DNA from: Candidatus Accumulibacter propinquus
Lineage (GTDB): Bacteria; Pseudomonadota; Gammaproteobacteria; Burkholderiales; Rhodocyclaceae
DNA: 64,000 nt
Direction: 5' to 3'
Assembly: GCA_016714935.1 (NCBI GenBank)
Contig: JADKBU010000054.1
Span: 1-64,000 of the forward strand
Both the position numbers and the translations under genes were made by a program. Below are positions 52,574 through 62,092 of the stretch, in pieces (the first letter of the stretch is position 1; each line of letters opens with the position of its first letter). The notes beneath the pieces were generated by a model. The model was given only the letters and a program-made list of their open reading frames with translations. It ran no database searches and had not been told where the DNA came from.

Positions 52574-53722
52574 TTACTGCATCGCGCCAGGCATCAGAAG
52601 CTCCACATCCGTCAGATTTCTGAGTCCCAAAGGCAAGGCGAATTCAGCGCCCGGACTGACATCCTGGCCTTCGATGGAGGGCTTGCCCACCACGCCTCGC
52701 AACCAGGAGGCGCCGTTGGGCCGGAAGTCCAGGACTTCGACACCCGCAAACGCTCCGTGCCACAGCGGATAATTGCCCACCTGGATTCCGGACAAGCCGT
52801 AGTTGAACAGACCAACACCCGAAAACAGGTTGTTCAGCGTGTGCACCTGCGTCCCTGCCGGCAGACGCTGCCGCCACGCACGGATGAACCAGGCCGGCTG
52901 CATGCCTTCACTGATCAAGGTATTGTGCGACAACACCAGCCGATTCCTGGGCCAGGACTCGCCTTCCGCACCATAGGCAATGACCACCGGGTTGGCGGTG
53001 GTGCTGCTCTGCCCGATCACATTGCCGATCAGTATCGCCTCCCCACCGTTCGGCAAGTCAACCTCGTAGGAAGCTCGGCCCGCAGCACCATCGTAGATCA
53101 GGTTGTAGCGAAGATCGGTGCCGCGCGCCCGCGACTTGATCAGATGGCCAATATGCCCGGAATGGAAACGGCTCCCGGAGACCTTCAGCGAGGCAATCCG
53201 GCCAGCATAGAGCAGATGCGACAGGGGTTGCTCCTGTTTGACAGCCTCGGCAAAGAGGCTGCTTTCGATCACCAGTTCAGCCTTCTCGTCATTGCTGGTC
53301 AGGACACCCATCTGGTTGTCCAGAAAGGCACAATTCCTGATCAGCAACCTTCCGCCCTCGAAACGAATACCGGCACCATTGCCGTCCGCAACGCGGGCCC
53401 CTCTGAACTCGATGTTCTCGATCAGGAAGTCGCCGTTGCGTATGACCCAGATGGCCTTTCCTTCGGCACTCTTCCCATCCGCAGCCAGGACCGGGCGTCG
53501 CCCAATGCCACGGATCGTCAATTGCCGCTGCGACCACAGCGCGACATCGCCGTGCCACTCGCCCCCGGCAATCTCGACGATATCCCCATCCTTCGCCAAC
53601 TGTGCGGCATCCGAGATGCGCGAGACATCCCCACCCACGCCGACGCGGATCACGCGCGCCCATGACGAGGGCGACAGCAGCGTCGAACAGACCAGAAGGG
53701 TTGTCAGCCAGGCGTGCCGCAT
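52574..53722 (-). CDS. Exported right-handed beta-helix protein, polysaccharide-associated
   Basis: The 382-residue protein has a signal peptide (~1-23, LTTLLVCSTLLSPSSWA), then NosD/pectate-lyase-like beta-helix rungs (LIENIEFRGARVADGNGAGIRFEGG, LIRNCAFLDNQMGVLTSND, LKVSGSRFHSGHIGHLI, LVLSHNTLI). Such proteins act as polysaccharide lyases, epimerases or adhesins. It starts 2 bp after the polymerase-like gene, so the two are one operon. The catalytic residues cannot be assigned from sequence alone. Confidence 0.75.
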   Translation of the reverse strand: MRHAWLTTLLVCSTLLSPSSWARVIRVGVGGDVSRISDAAQLAKDGDIVEIAGGEWHGDVALWSQRQLTIRGIGRRPVLAADGKSAEGKAIWVIRNGDFLIENIEFRGARVADGNGAGIRFEGGRLLIRNCAFLDNQMGVLTSNDEKAELVIESSLFAEAVKQEQPLSHLLYAGRIASLKVSGSRFHSGHIGHLIKSRARGTDLRYNLIYDGAAGRASYEVDLPNGGEAILIGNVIGQSSTTANPVVIAYGAEGESWPRNRLVLSHNTLISEGMQPAWFIRAWRQRLPAGTQVHTLNNLFSGVGLFNYGLSGIQVGNYPLWHGAFAGVEVLDFRPNGASWLRGVVGKPSIEGQDVSPGAEFALPLGLRNLTDVELLMPGAMQ

Positions 53723-53724
53723 CG

Positions 53725-56217
53725 CTACACAGCCTCGCGTGGCGATGGAGTTTGTCTGGTTGCCTGCAGCGTGGTCGGCGGTGGACCGAAGGCAACGAGA
53801 GAAATCGCGTACAAGACCAGCAGGTAGTAGATGAAGGCCAGCCTGGGTACGTCGGTCAGGCTGTCGAACATGCCCACGGCCAGAAATCCGATGATCGAGG
53901 CCGTCAAGTACGGGGACAACCGGTGCCCGCGAGCCTTGCCGAGGTTCAAGCGCCACAAGGCTCCCAGGGTCAACACCAGAAACACCGTCAAACCCAGTGC
54001 CCCTTGATCAAACAGGATGTTGACCAGCACATTTTTCGCATGCCACGGCAGGTGCTCGTGGTCACTGGTAAAGAACCAGCGCTGCATTTCCTGGCCGAAG
54101 TCACCGTTCGCCAGCAAGTTGTCGCTGCCGCCCGCAGTCAATACCAGATCGTCGACATCGGCAGCCCCGCCCTGATTCAGAATTCCCACGGAGAACATCT
54201 TCAAACGTGGGGCATACCACGGGCCGCCAGCCGAAGCCTTGCCCTCCAGGCGTAACTGGACAGGCTGCCAGGTGCCCTTGCTCGCCTTGATGGTCGCCGT
54301 TCCGATCGCGCAATCCGCCGAATAGAGAAGATGCTTGGCACAGACTTCGGCATGGATTCCCACATCCGCGCCGGCCCTCACCTTGAGTTTCAACTCGAAT
54401 GGCCCCTGGGCAGCGAGGTCCAGTCGCTGCGAAACGCGAAAAATATCGCCGACGCTCATCGGATGGCGCGCACCCAGGAGATAAAGCCAGGTCTGCCCCC
54501 CTTCGCCGCGGACCTGATACGCCCCGGGTGATGCGCCGTTCGGGGCCGCAAAATAATAATTCGCCGGAAATCTCCCCAGGCCTTTGCCAAACACGACGTC
54601 CCCGGAAGTCTCCAGTAACGCCACCGCCTGCTTCCAGTGTGACAAGCGCCCATCAAGATCCTTGCCCGACGTCGAGAACCGGTCTCCCATGTAGGCCCCG
54701 CCAAAAAAAACCGCCACCGTTCCACTGACCACCAGGGCAATCGTCAGCAGACCGCCTTGCCATCGCCAATCGGCAGGCCACAGGGGCTGCCTGGCCAGCG
54801 CGCCGACGAGGACAACCAGGAACAGCATCGCCAGCGCCAGGCAGCTTCCCGGCAGAGCCTCGACGCCTCCCCAATGACCGGTAACGTTGGCGGCGGCAAG
54901 CGCGAGGCAGACAAAACCGCCCAGACAAATTGCCGGCCGGAAGCGTACGGCCATCACTTTCGGAGCATGCAGCAATCCGAACACGCTGAAAAACAGCAGC
55001 GCAAAGAGTACGTAGGGACCCTTGGGCAGGAAGTTGGAGAAAACCACCAGCAGCGCGCCCAACAGAAAGCCCACGGCGCTACCGGCAAGCAACCGACCCG
55101 GCGGAATGTTCCGCAACACCAGGGGCGTCGACAGCGCCACCACCACTACCCCGAATAACGCCAGCAGACCGCGATAACCGCCATAAGGAAAAACGAGACG
55201 CGCCATGGCGGCCAGACAGGCGATGGCAACCACCCAGCGAACGACGCCCCAATGGGGTGCCTGGTCACCCGCTTCTCCGAGCACTCCCTTGCTGCGCGTT
55301 TGCCACAGAAGCAATGGGATGGATACCAACAAAGCCAGATAGACACCGCGGGAAAAGGTTGTCAGCGACGCATACGCGGCCAGGCCGACCAAGGTCAGGG
55401 CGATCGCCGACTGCGGCGCACCCACGGCGTTGCGCAAGGCCCAGATGGCGAACGGAAAGGTCAGCAGCAACCAGCCATCGAGCGCGGCACCGCCGACGTG
55501 CATCTCCCAGAACAGCGCCGTCGAGCGGTAGTCGCTGGAGAAATTGAGCAGATCGGTGAACGCCAGGCGTTCCCACAGCGCCACCAGCGAAGCGGTAGCC
55601 AGCCCAAGAGCCATTCCCAGGGCCAGTTTGCGGGCCACCGCCGTTGCGGACTGGTCGTGCTGCGGTGCCATCAAAGGAACCATCAGCAACGCCAGAAAGA
55701 AACTCCGGGCAATGCGAACACTGTTCATCGGTCCGTCGTAACCCTGATACCAGCCGAAAACGAAGCCTCCCGCATCGGCAAATCCACGCGTCATCGCCAG
55801 CAGCAGCGATATCGACATCAGGCCGGCCAGAAACAAGCACGACCAGGATAGTCGCAGCGAACAAGCGCTCGTCCGGTAAGCGCATCTGGCATAACCCCCG
55901 ACAGCCGCCGCCAGAATCAGGAGATCGACTTCCTCAAAGCTGATCCACCCGGTCCAGGGAGCAAGGCCCAGCAGCGGCAGCAGCGCCGGAACGATGACCA
56001 GCCACAGGCCTGGATTGACGAAGAACCATGCGGCGGCAAGGACGAATCCAAGCAGGGGAACGGGCTGCCATAGCGGATGATGCAGGGCAATGAACACCCC
56101 CAGTGCGGCCGCCGCGAGCAGCAGCAGGAGACTCAGGCCTCTGGTGAGTGGATTGAACGGCAAGGTTTTCAACAATAGCGGTCTTTCGTCTCTGCGTGGC
56201 GCGACCGGGAGCGGCAA
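53725..56217 (-). CDS. O-antigen ligase/polymerase-like (Wzy) membrane protein with large extra-membrane domain
   Basis: The ~830-residue protein has a dozen or more membrane helices. The typical loop SGKDLDGRLSHWKQAVALLETSGDVVFGKGLGRFP resembles the Wzy_C/WaaL signature (R...W and G.G...). Residues ~575-720 form a soluble insert with beta-sandwich character (FELKLKVRAGADVGIHAEVC, WQPVQLRLEGKA, LLANGDFGQEMQRWFF), followed by the last four helices. Function: polymerising or ligating a lipid-linked polysaccharide. The start is uncertain (TTG at 56217 or codons just downstream). The 127-bp divergent gap to the asparagine-synthase gene holds no other gene I can support. Confidence 0.8.
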   Translation of the reverse strand: MPLPVAPRRDERPLLLKTLPFNPLTRGLSLLLLLAAAALGVFIALHHPLWQPVPLLGFVLAAAWFFVNPGLWLVIVPALLPLLGLAPWTGWISFEEVDLLILAAAVGGYARCAYRTSACSLRLSWSCLFLAGLMSISLLLAMTRGFADAGGFVFGWYQGYDGPMNSVRIARSFFLALLMVPLMAPQHDQSATAVARKLALGMALGLATASLVALWERLAFTDLLNFSSDYRSTALFWEMHVGGAALDGWLLLTFPFAIWALRNAVGAPQSAIALTLVGLAAYASLTTFSRGVYLALLVSIPLLLWQTRSKGVLGEAGDQAPHWGVVRWVVAIACLAAMARLVFPYGGYRGLLALFGVVVVALSTPLVLRNIPPGRLLAGSAVGFLLGALLVVFSNFLPKGPYVLFALLFFSVFGLLHAPKVMAVRFRPAICLGGFVCLALAAANVTGHWGGVEALPGSCLALAMLFLVVLVGALARQPLWPADWRWQGGLLTIALVVSGTVAVFFGGAYMGDRFSTSGKDLDGRLSHWKQAVALLETSGDVVFGKGLGRFPANYYFAAPNGASPGAYQVRGEGGQTWLYLLGARHPMSVGDIFRVSQRLDLAAQGPFELKLKVRAGADVGIHAEVCAKHLLYSADCAIGTATIKASKGTWQPVQLRLEGKASAGGPWYAPRLKMFSVGILNQGGAADVDDLVLTAGGSDNLLANGDFGQEMQRWFFTSDHEHLPWHAKNVLVNILFDQGALGLTVFLVLTLGALWRLNLGKARGHRLSPYLTASIIGFLAVGMFDSLTDVPRLAFIYYLLVLYAISLVAFGPPPTTLQATRQTPSPREAV

Positions 56218-56344
56218 CCAGGAACATGGACGCCTCCGCCACCTCCGAAAAGTGTATCAGGCTTGAGAGTGAAATCTGACACAACAAGAGTCACCGCTTT
56301 AGCGTAGCATCCTGTCGGCCAACAAACTGCCCCCAACACACCTC

Positions 56345-58141
56345 ATGATGAAAGATCGACTCTCTGGCCAGATTGACCTGGCTGGCCTCTTCGGCACCGG
56401 CGCTGCGCCGCTTTCCATCAAGACACTGGCGCTGCAGGGCGATGATGTCGCACGCGACGCAGAGGCCATCTGCGCGGTCATCGGCTCCCCCTCGTTCAGG
56501 GACGGAGGTGTCGCAGGCATTTCGCGACCCGGTGGTCTTGCCGCGGAAGTTCTGAAAGCCTGGCACCGCAGCGGTGTCGACGTCGCCTCGCAACTGCACG
56601 GCTCCTACGCCCTGGCCATTGTCGATACGGCGCGCCAGTGTGCCTTCCTGGCCACCGACCGCTTCGCCATCGAGACGCTGTGTTATCGGGCCGATGGCCA
56701 GATGCTCGCTTTCGCCGATCGCGCCGACCGCGTTCCGGGACACGGCGGTGAACTTGATCCACAGGCGATTTTCGACTATCTGTACTTCCACATGATTCCT
56801 GCGCCACGCACCATCTTCCGGCAGGTACGCCGGCTGCCGGCGGCGCATTCGCTGCTGGTCGACCGCAACGGTGCGCATGTGCAGCGCCACTGGCCACTGC
56901 AGTTCGACGAGCAACACCGTCAATCCTTTGCCCCGGCACGCGACGGCTTCCGCGACCTGATCCGCGAGAGCGTCGCCGAGCAGATCACGGGTCACCAACG
57001 CGTCGGCGCCTTCCTGTCGGGTGGCACCGACAGCTCGACGGTGGCCGGCATGCTCGGCCAGATCACCGGCAAACCAGCGCCCGTATACTCGATCGGCTTC
57101 GACGCCGAGGGTTATGACGAAATGGCGTACGCCCGCCTCGCCGCGACTCACTTCGGCTGCGAACACCACGAATATTACGTGACGCCGACGGACCTCCTGG
57201 ACAGCATTCCGGCGGTCGCGCAGCATCACGATCAACCCTTCGGCAACTCTTCCGCCCTGCCGGCCTATTACTGCGCCAGGATCGCGCAGGCCGACGGCTG
57301 CACCAAGATGCTCGCCGGTGACGGTGGCGATGAACTGTTCGGGGGCAATTCGCGCTACGCGATGCAACGGCTCTTCGAGTTCTACCACCACCTGCCGCCA
57401 GGCCTGCGGCGAGCGATCGAACCGCTGTGCGAAGATGGCAGCCCCTTGCGCCGCATCCCCGGAATCAAGCAGGCCACCGGTTATGTACGGCACGCCCGCG
57501 TGCCGATGCCGGATCGCCTGCAGAGTTTCAACCTGATCATGCAACTCGATCCGGCCAGCGTGCTCAACCCGGACTTTCTGGCGCAGATCGACCTGAACGA
57601 GCCGTCAAGACACATGCAGGCCACCTGGGACGAGTGCCAGGCGCCGAGTCTGGTCAATCGAATGCTCGCTTACGACTGGCGTTACACACTCGCCGACAGT
57701 GACCTGCCGAAAGTACGCGGCGCCACGCAGATGGCCGGTATCGAAGTCGCTTATCCCCTGCTCTCCGACAGGCTGACCGATTTTTCGATGGCGCTGCCGC
57801 CCGACTGGAAACTGCGCCGCTTCAAGCTGCGCTGGTTCTTCAAGGAGGCGCTGCGCGGCTTCCTGCCCGACGCGATCCTCACCAAGAAGAAGAAGGGTTT
57901 CGGACTGCCGTTTGGCGTCTGGGCGACGCGCACCCCGGCATTGCGGGAACTCGCCGAGGATTCGCTGCGTACCCTCGCCGGACGGGGAATCGTACGCACC
58001 GACTTCACGACCAGGCTGATGGCCGAGTATCTGCCGGGACACCCGGGCTATTACGGAGAAATGGTGTGGATCCTGACCATGCTGGAGCAATGGCTGCGTC
58101 GGCACGATACGCAAGCAGCCCAGACTCGCGCCGCGAGGTGA
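56345..58141 (+). CDS. Asparagine-synthase-like amidotransferase without the glutaminase cysteine
   Basis: The 598-residue protein has a C-terminal synthetase domain with the PP-loop SGGTDSS at 225-231, GDGGDELFGGNSRY, and KLRWFFKEALRGFLP. The N-terminal class-II glutaminase-like domain is degenerate: the sequence begins MMKDRLSG, with no Cys2. Such proteins in polysaccharide loci amidate or modify sugars rather than make free asparagine; here ammonia or another donor would be needed. It is divergent from the polymerase-like gene. Confidence 0.85.
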   Translation: MMKDRLSGQIDLAGLFGTGAAPLSIKTLALQGDDVARDAEAICAVIGSPSFRDGGVAGISRPGGLAAEVLKAWHRSGVDVASQLHGSYALAIVDTARQCAFLATDRFAIETLCYRADGQMLAFADRADRVPGHGGELDPQAIFDYLYFHMIPAPRTIFRQVRRLPAAHSLLVDRNGAHVQRHWPLQFDEQHRQSFAPARDGFRDLIRESVAEQITGHQRVGAFLSGGTDSSTVAGMLGQITGKPAPVYSIGFDAEGYDEMAYARLAATHFGCEHHEYYVTPTDLLDSIPAVAQHHDQPFGNSSALPAYYCARIAQADGCTKMLAGDGGDELFGGNSRYAMQRLFEFYHHLPPGLRRAIEPLCEDGSPLRRIPGIKQATGYVRHARVPMPDRLQSFNLIMQLDPASVLNPDFLAQIDLNEPSRHMQATWDECQAPSLVNRMLAYDWRYTLADSDLPKVRGATQMAGIEVAYPLLSDRLTDFSMALPPDWKLRRFKLRWFFKEALRGFLPDAILTKKKKGFGLPFGVWATRTPALRELAEDSLRTLAGRGIVRTDFTTRLMAEYLPGHPGYYGEMVWILTMLEQWLRRHDTQAAQTRAAR

Positions 58142-58158
58142 TGGGGCAAACGTTTGTC

Positions 58159-58449
58159 TCAGAAGAACTGCTTGGCGAAATTGGCAAGCGCCACGGCCAG
58201 AACACGCCAACATCCAGCTGACGTGAGTTCGGCCTTTCGCCGCGATGCCCGCCTTGGTCGCCGAAGGCCAGCAATGTCCGTTTTCGTCGAGATTCGGCTG
58301 GGCGACATCCGCCATGCGCGAGTTGGCCTCCAGGGCTTCAGACAGCACATCCCGGAGCGCCTCGGCTTCCGCCTTGGCTTGCGCTCAGGTACTCCGGCAG
58401 CGCGCAGGCGCTCTGCAAATTTGAGGTGTCGAAAGTCAGCGTGCTCATG
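58159..58449 (-). pseudogene. DUF1640-type coiled-coil protein, multiply frameshifted
   Basis: Reading across three frames gives MSTLTFDT, KFAERLRAAGVPE, AQAKAEAEALRDVLSEALEA, TKTDIAGLRR and LAVALANFAKQFF with stop. This follows the DUF1640 layout (N-terminal L-T-F-D-T, coiled coil, C-terminal membrane helix). At least three indels plus a central deletion make it non-functional. Confidence 0.6.
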
Positions 58450-58787
58450 GTGGCCAGCCTACCCCGCCTGACAGCCGCCAGGCTACGCAAGATCGCCGGC
58501 CACAGCACAAGCCAAAGCAGGGCAGCCGGTCGCGCGTCGCTGCTCATCGGCGATGCGGGCGTAAACAGACTGGATCGTTGTCCTGACGTCGGGGCCACCT
58601 GCTCGGCAAGCGGATAAGCCAGAGCCGCCGGCACGGTTTCCGCGCCGCGTTTCTTGATAGTGCAACTGCATGCGACAATGCCTGACCTCTGGTCGCCCGC
58701 TTCGCCTGCAACGCCAGCGACGATTTTGCGGGTAAGGCGGCAATGCCAACGGCATCGACCAGGAGAAACCAACAGGATGCACCAGAT
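58450..58787. other. Intergenic region upstream of trpG
   Basis: About 340 bp with no gene I can support. Anthranilate synthase component I (trpE), usual upstream of trpG, is absent. A short ATG-frame (MHQICCS) before trpG has no tryptophan, so it is not a trp leader peptide. Confidence 0.5.
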
Positions 58788-59360
58788 ATGCTGCTCATGA
58801 TCGATAACTACGACTCCTTCACCTACAATCTCGTGCAGTACTTCGGCGAGTTGGGGCAGGAGGTCAGGGTCTTTCGTAACGACGCCATCACCGTCGCCGA
58901 GATTGCTCGTCTCAAGCCGGCCTGGCTGGTAATCTCCCCCGGCCCCTGCGCACCGGTGCAGGCCGGGGTTTCCCTGGCGGCAATTCGCGAGTTTGCGGGC
59001 AAGATCCCGCTGTTCGGGGTGTGCCTCGGCCATCAGGCGATCGGCGAGGCCTTCGGGGGCCGCGTGGTGCATGCGCGCAAGTTGATGCACGGCAAGGTAT
59101 CGCCGGTCCATCATAACCAGCACGGCGTGTTTCGTGGTCTGCCGAGTCCGCTGACCTGCACGCGTTATCATTCGCTGGCCGTCGAACGGGATTCCTTGCC
59201 GGACTGCCTGGAGATCACGGCCTGGACCGAAGACGGCGAGATCATGGGTTTGCGCCATCGCACGCTGGCCGTCGAGGGGGTTCAGTTTCACCCCGAGTCG
59301 ATCCTCAGCGAGAGTGGCCACGACCTGTTGAAGAACTTCCTTGAGGAGCACGCCAAATGA
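58788..59360 (+). CDS. trpG: Anthranilate/aminodeoxychorismate synthase glutamine amidotransferase
   Basis: The 190-residue class I glutaminase supplies ammonia to TrpE (and often PabB). MIDNYDSFTYNLVQYF, SPGPCAP, the catalytic Cys in FGVCLGHQAIGEAFGG, and EGVQFHPESILSESG with the His/Glu of the triad are intact. The start is at MLLMIDNYD. Its stop overlaps the trpD ATG by 4 bp. Confidence 0.96.
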   Translation: MLLMIDNYDSFTYNLVQYFGELGQEVRVFRNDAITVAEIARLKPAWLVISPGPCAPVQAGVSLAAIREFAGKIPLFGVCLGHQAIGEAFGGRVVHARKLMHGKVSPVHHNQHGVFRGLPSPLTCTRYHSLAVERDSLPDCLEITAWTEDGEIMGLRHRTLAVEGVQFHPESILSESGHDLLKNFLEEHAK

Positions 59361-60382
59361 AGCCCCAGGACGCCCTGGCACGGGTCATCGAACACCGCGA
59401 GATTTTTCACGATGAAATGATCTCCCTGATGCGTCAGATCATGGGCGGCGAAGTGACGCCGGTCATGATCGCAGCGATCATCGTCGGCCTGCGCGTGAAG
59501 AAGGAGACGATCGGCGAAATCTCGGCCGCCGCCCAGGTCATGCGCGAGTTGTCGACCAAGGTGCTGGTCGGCGACCGCACCCGCCTGGTAGACACTTGTG
59601 GCACGGGTGGCGACGGCGCGCAAACCTTCAACATCTCGACCGCTGCGATGTTCGTGGCCGCGGCGGCTGGCGCGCGCGTCGCCAAACATGGTGGCCGTTC
59701 GGTCTCTTCGCAGTCGGGCAGCGCCGACGTACTCGAAGCCCTCGGCGTGAATATCAACCTGACGCCGGCGCAGGTCGGGGCGAGCGTCGATGAAGTGGGC
59801 ATCGGCTTCATGTTTGCCCCCAATCATCACAGCGCCATGAAGCATGCGGCACCGGTACGGCGCGAACTGGGCGTACGCACCCTGTTCAACATCCTCGGGC
59901 CGCTGACCAACCCGGCCAACGCGGCCAATCAGGTCCTCGGCGTCTTCCACCCCGATCTGGTCGGCATCCAGGTACGCGTGCTGCAAAGACTTGGCAGTTC
60001 GCACGCGCTCTCCGTCCATGGCCGAGAAGGTCTCGACGAAATCTCGATCTCCGGCGAAACGCTGGTCGGCGAACTGAAGGACGGCCGCGTCGAGGAATAC
60101 GCGATCCACCCCGAGCAGTTCAACCTGCCGGTACACGACCCGCGCGTACTGCGGGTGGCCAACGTCGAGGAATCGAAAGCCATGTTGCTTGGCGCGCTCG
60201 AAAACACGGGCGGTGCCGCTCGCGACATCGTCGCGCTCAATGCCGGCGCCAGCATCTACGTGAGCGGTCTGGCCAACACCCTGGCCGATGGCGTAGACCA
60301 GGCGTTCGAGGCCATTGCCTCCGGCGCGGCACGCGCCCGGCTCGACGACCTGGTGGCCTTTACGCAGCGCTTTTCGGCTTGA
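59357..60382 (+). CDS. trpD: Anthranilate phosphoribosyltransferase
   Basis: The 341-residue enzyme joins anthranilate and PRPP in tryptophan synthesis. CGTGGDGAQTFNIST (PRPP loop), KHGGRSVSSQSGSADVLEALG and FMFAPNHHSAMKHAAPVRRELGVRTLFNILGPLTNPA are diagnostic. It overlaps trpG by 4 bp and is followed 27 bp later by a uma2-type gene. Confidence 0.97.
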   Translation: MKPQDALARVIEHREIFHDEMISLMRQIMGGEVTPVMIAAIIVGLRVKKETIGEISAAAQVMRELSTKVLVGDRTRLVDTCGTGGDGAQTFNISTAAMFVAAAAGARVAKHGGRSVSSQSGSADVLEALGVNINLTPAQVGASVDEVGIGFMFAPNHHSAMKHAAPVRRELGVRTLFNILGPLTNPANAANQVLGVFHPDLVGIQVRVLQRLGSSHALSVHGREGLDEISISGETLVGELKDGRVEEYAIHPEQFNLPVHDPRVLRVANVEESKAMLLGALENTGGAARDIVALNAGASIYVSGLANTLADGVDQAFEAIASGAARARLDDLVAFTQRFSA

Positions 60383-60409
60383 TCGGCGGCCTCGACAGGA
60401 AACCGCAGC

Positions 60410-61006
60410 ATGGCACTGCCACAAACCGAAAAGCGCTTCGACGCTGCCGCTTACCTCGCCTGGGAGGAAGTCCAGGAAGCGCGCCACGAATACCTCACCG
60501 GCGAGGTATTCGCCATGGTCGGCGTGCGCCAGTCACACAATCTTGCGACGCTGAACCTCTACAGCTACCTGCGCCAGGCCCTCAAGGGCAGTCACTGCCG
60601 GATCTTCGTCGAGGCCGTCAAGGCACGCATTGAAGCCGCCGACTGTTTCTTCTATCCCGATGTAGTGGTCACTTGCGATGCGCGCGACCGCCAGACACCA
60701 GACTACGTCAGCCACCCGTTGCTGGTCGCCGAAGTCCTCTCCGAATCGACCGCAGCTTTCGATCGTGGCGCCAAGTTTGCCGCCTATCGCAAGCTTGAGA
60801 GCCTGCAGGAGTATGTTCTGGTCGACCTGGAGGCGCAGCGCATCGAGGTCTTCCGCCGCGACGCCACGAACCACTGGGTTCTCTACGATTATGGTCCGGG
60901 CGACAGCGTCGAGTTGGCCTCCCTGGCACTCCACCTGGCGGTTGACGAACTGCTCGAAGACACCCGTGAGACGCGCCAGGAAGCGGCGGCGCCGACTCTG
61001 CGATGA
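60410..61006 (+). CDS. Uma2-family (DUF820) PD-(D/E)XK protein
   Basis: The 198-residue protein has the Uma2 fold: YLAWEEVQEARHEYLTGEVFAMVG, SHCRIFVEAVKARIE, FFYPDVVVTCD (catalytic Asp), LLVAEVLSESTAAFDRGAKFAAYRKLESLQEYVLVD (ExxS-type core) and a C-terminal IEVFRRDATNHWVL. The family is abundant in cyanobacteria and some betaproteobacteria, and is thought to be nuclease-like and possibly mobile. It is embedded between trpD and trpC; its stop overlaps the trpC ATG by 4 bp, so it is in the trp transcription unit. Confidence 0.9.
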   Translation: MALPQTEKRFDAAAYLAWEEVQEARHEYLTGEVFAMVGVRQSHNLATLNLYSYLRQALKGSHCRIFVEAVKARIEAADCFFYPDVVVTCDARDRQTPDYVSHPLLVAEVLSESTAAFDRGAKFAAYRKLESLQEYVLVDLEAQRIEVFRRDATNHWVLYDYGPGDSVELASLALHLAVDELLEDTRETRQEAAAPTLR

Positions 61007-61794
61007 GCAGCGACATTCTCAACCGCATTCTCGCCGTCAAGCGTGCAGAGGTCGTTGCCGCCAGGGCCCGCGTGCCGCTTGTGGCGCTGCGCGCCGACGC
61101 GGAACGGCAGCCTGCGGCCCGCGATTTTCTCGGCGCGATTCGCGATCGCGTCGCCGCCGGGCGGCCGGCCGTGATCGCCGAGATCAAGAAAGCCAGCCCG
61201 TCGCGGGGGGTGCTGCGCGCCGACTTTCGCCCGGCCGAAATCGCCGGCAGTTATCAGCATCATGGCGCGGCGTGCCTGTCGGTGCTGACCGATCGTCAGT
61301 TTTTCCAGGGCGCGCCGGCGTACCTGCAGGCGGCCCGCAGCGCCTGCGATCTACCGGTGCTGCGCAAGGACTTCCTGGTGGACCCTTACCAGGTCCATGA
61401 GGCCCGCGCCATGGGTGCCGACGCCATACTGCTGATCGTCGCGGCACTCGATCTGCCAACGCTGCGCGACTTCGAGTCCATCGCCGACGCGCTCGGCATG
61501 GCGGTACTCGTCGAAGTCCATGATCGCCGCGAACTCGACCTCGCGCTGCAACTGCGAACCCCGCTGATCGGCATCAACAACCGCAACCTGCGCAGCTTCG
61601 AGGTCAGCCTGCAGACCACCCTCGAACTCCTGCCTTCCCTCCCCGCAGACCGCATCGTCGTCACCGAGAGCGGCATTCTCTGCGGCAGCGACGTGCAGTT
61701 GCTGCGCGACAACGGCGTCAACGCCTTTCTCGTCGGCGAGGCCTGCATGCGCGCCGTTGACCCCGGAATGGCCCTGGCCGAGTTGTTTTCCTGA
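61003..61794 (+). CDS. trpC: Indole-3-glycerol-phosphate synthase
   Basis: The 263-residue TIM-barrel enzyme has AEIKKASPSRGVLR, the catalytic LRKDFLVDPYQVHEARAMGADAILL, INNRNLRSFEVSL and VTESGI, with VNAFLVGEACMRA near the end. It follows the uma2-type gene with an ATGA overlap. Confidence 0.97.
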   Translation: MSSDILNRILAVKRAEVVAARARVPLVALRADAERQPAARDFLGAIRDRVAAGRPAVIAEIKKASPSRGVLRADFRPAEIAGSYQHHGAACLSVLTDRQFFQGAPAYLQAARSACDLPVLRKDFLVDPYQVHEARAMGADAILLIVAALDLPTLRDFESIADALGMAVLVEVHDRRELDLALQLRTPLIGINNRNLRSFEVSLQTTLELLPSLPADRIVVTESGILCGSDVQLLRDNGVNAFLVGEACMRAVDPGMALAELFS

Positions 61795-62092
61795 CCGTCC
61801 GCGGACGCGGGCAACCCGTGTTCGCTCGGTCGCAGGCAACTCCGCGACATCCCATCGACCCGCTCCTGCGCGCTATCCGCTCGCCGAGTGGCAGGCTTGG
61901 GGGACAAATTGCCACGCCTGTTGCAAAAACCCAACAGCGAGTGGCATACCGTCGGCGAAAGCGCTCAGGGAGCTTGCTCGACTCTCCGACGTTTGCCAGA
62001 ATCTCTGCAACTTCTCGTTTCTTTTTCGAGAGGTCCAGTTTGATGAAGCCGCAGTCTGGCCTCATCGATCTCAAACCTAGAGGAGATTCACA
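61795..62092. other. Intergenic region between trpC and the first porin
   Basis: About 300 bp without a gene I can support. It ends in AGAGGAG, the porin ribosome site, 7 nt from the ATG. Neither a terminator after trpC nor a clear promoter stands out. Confidence 0.5.

Noticed and set aside
58776..58799. Short ORF MHQICCS before trpG as a trp leader peptide
   Set aside because: No tryptophan codons and no attenuator-like hairpins follow; it runs into the trpG start.
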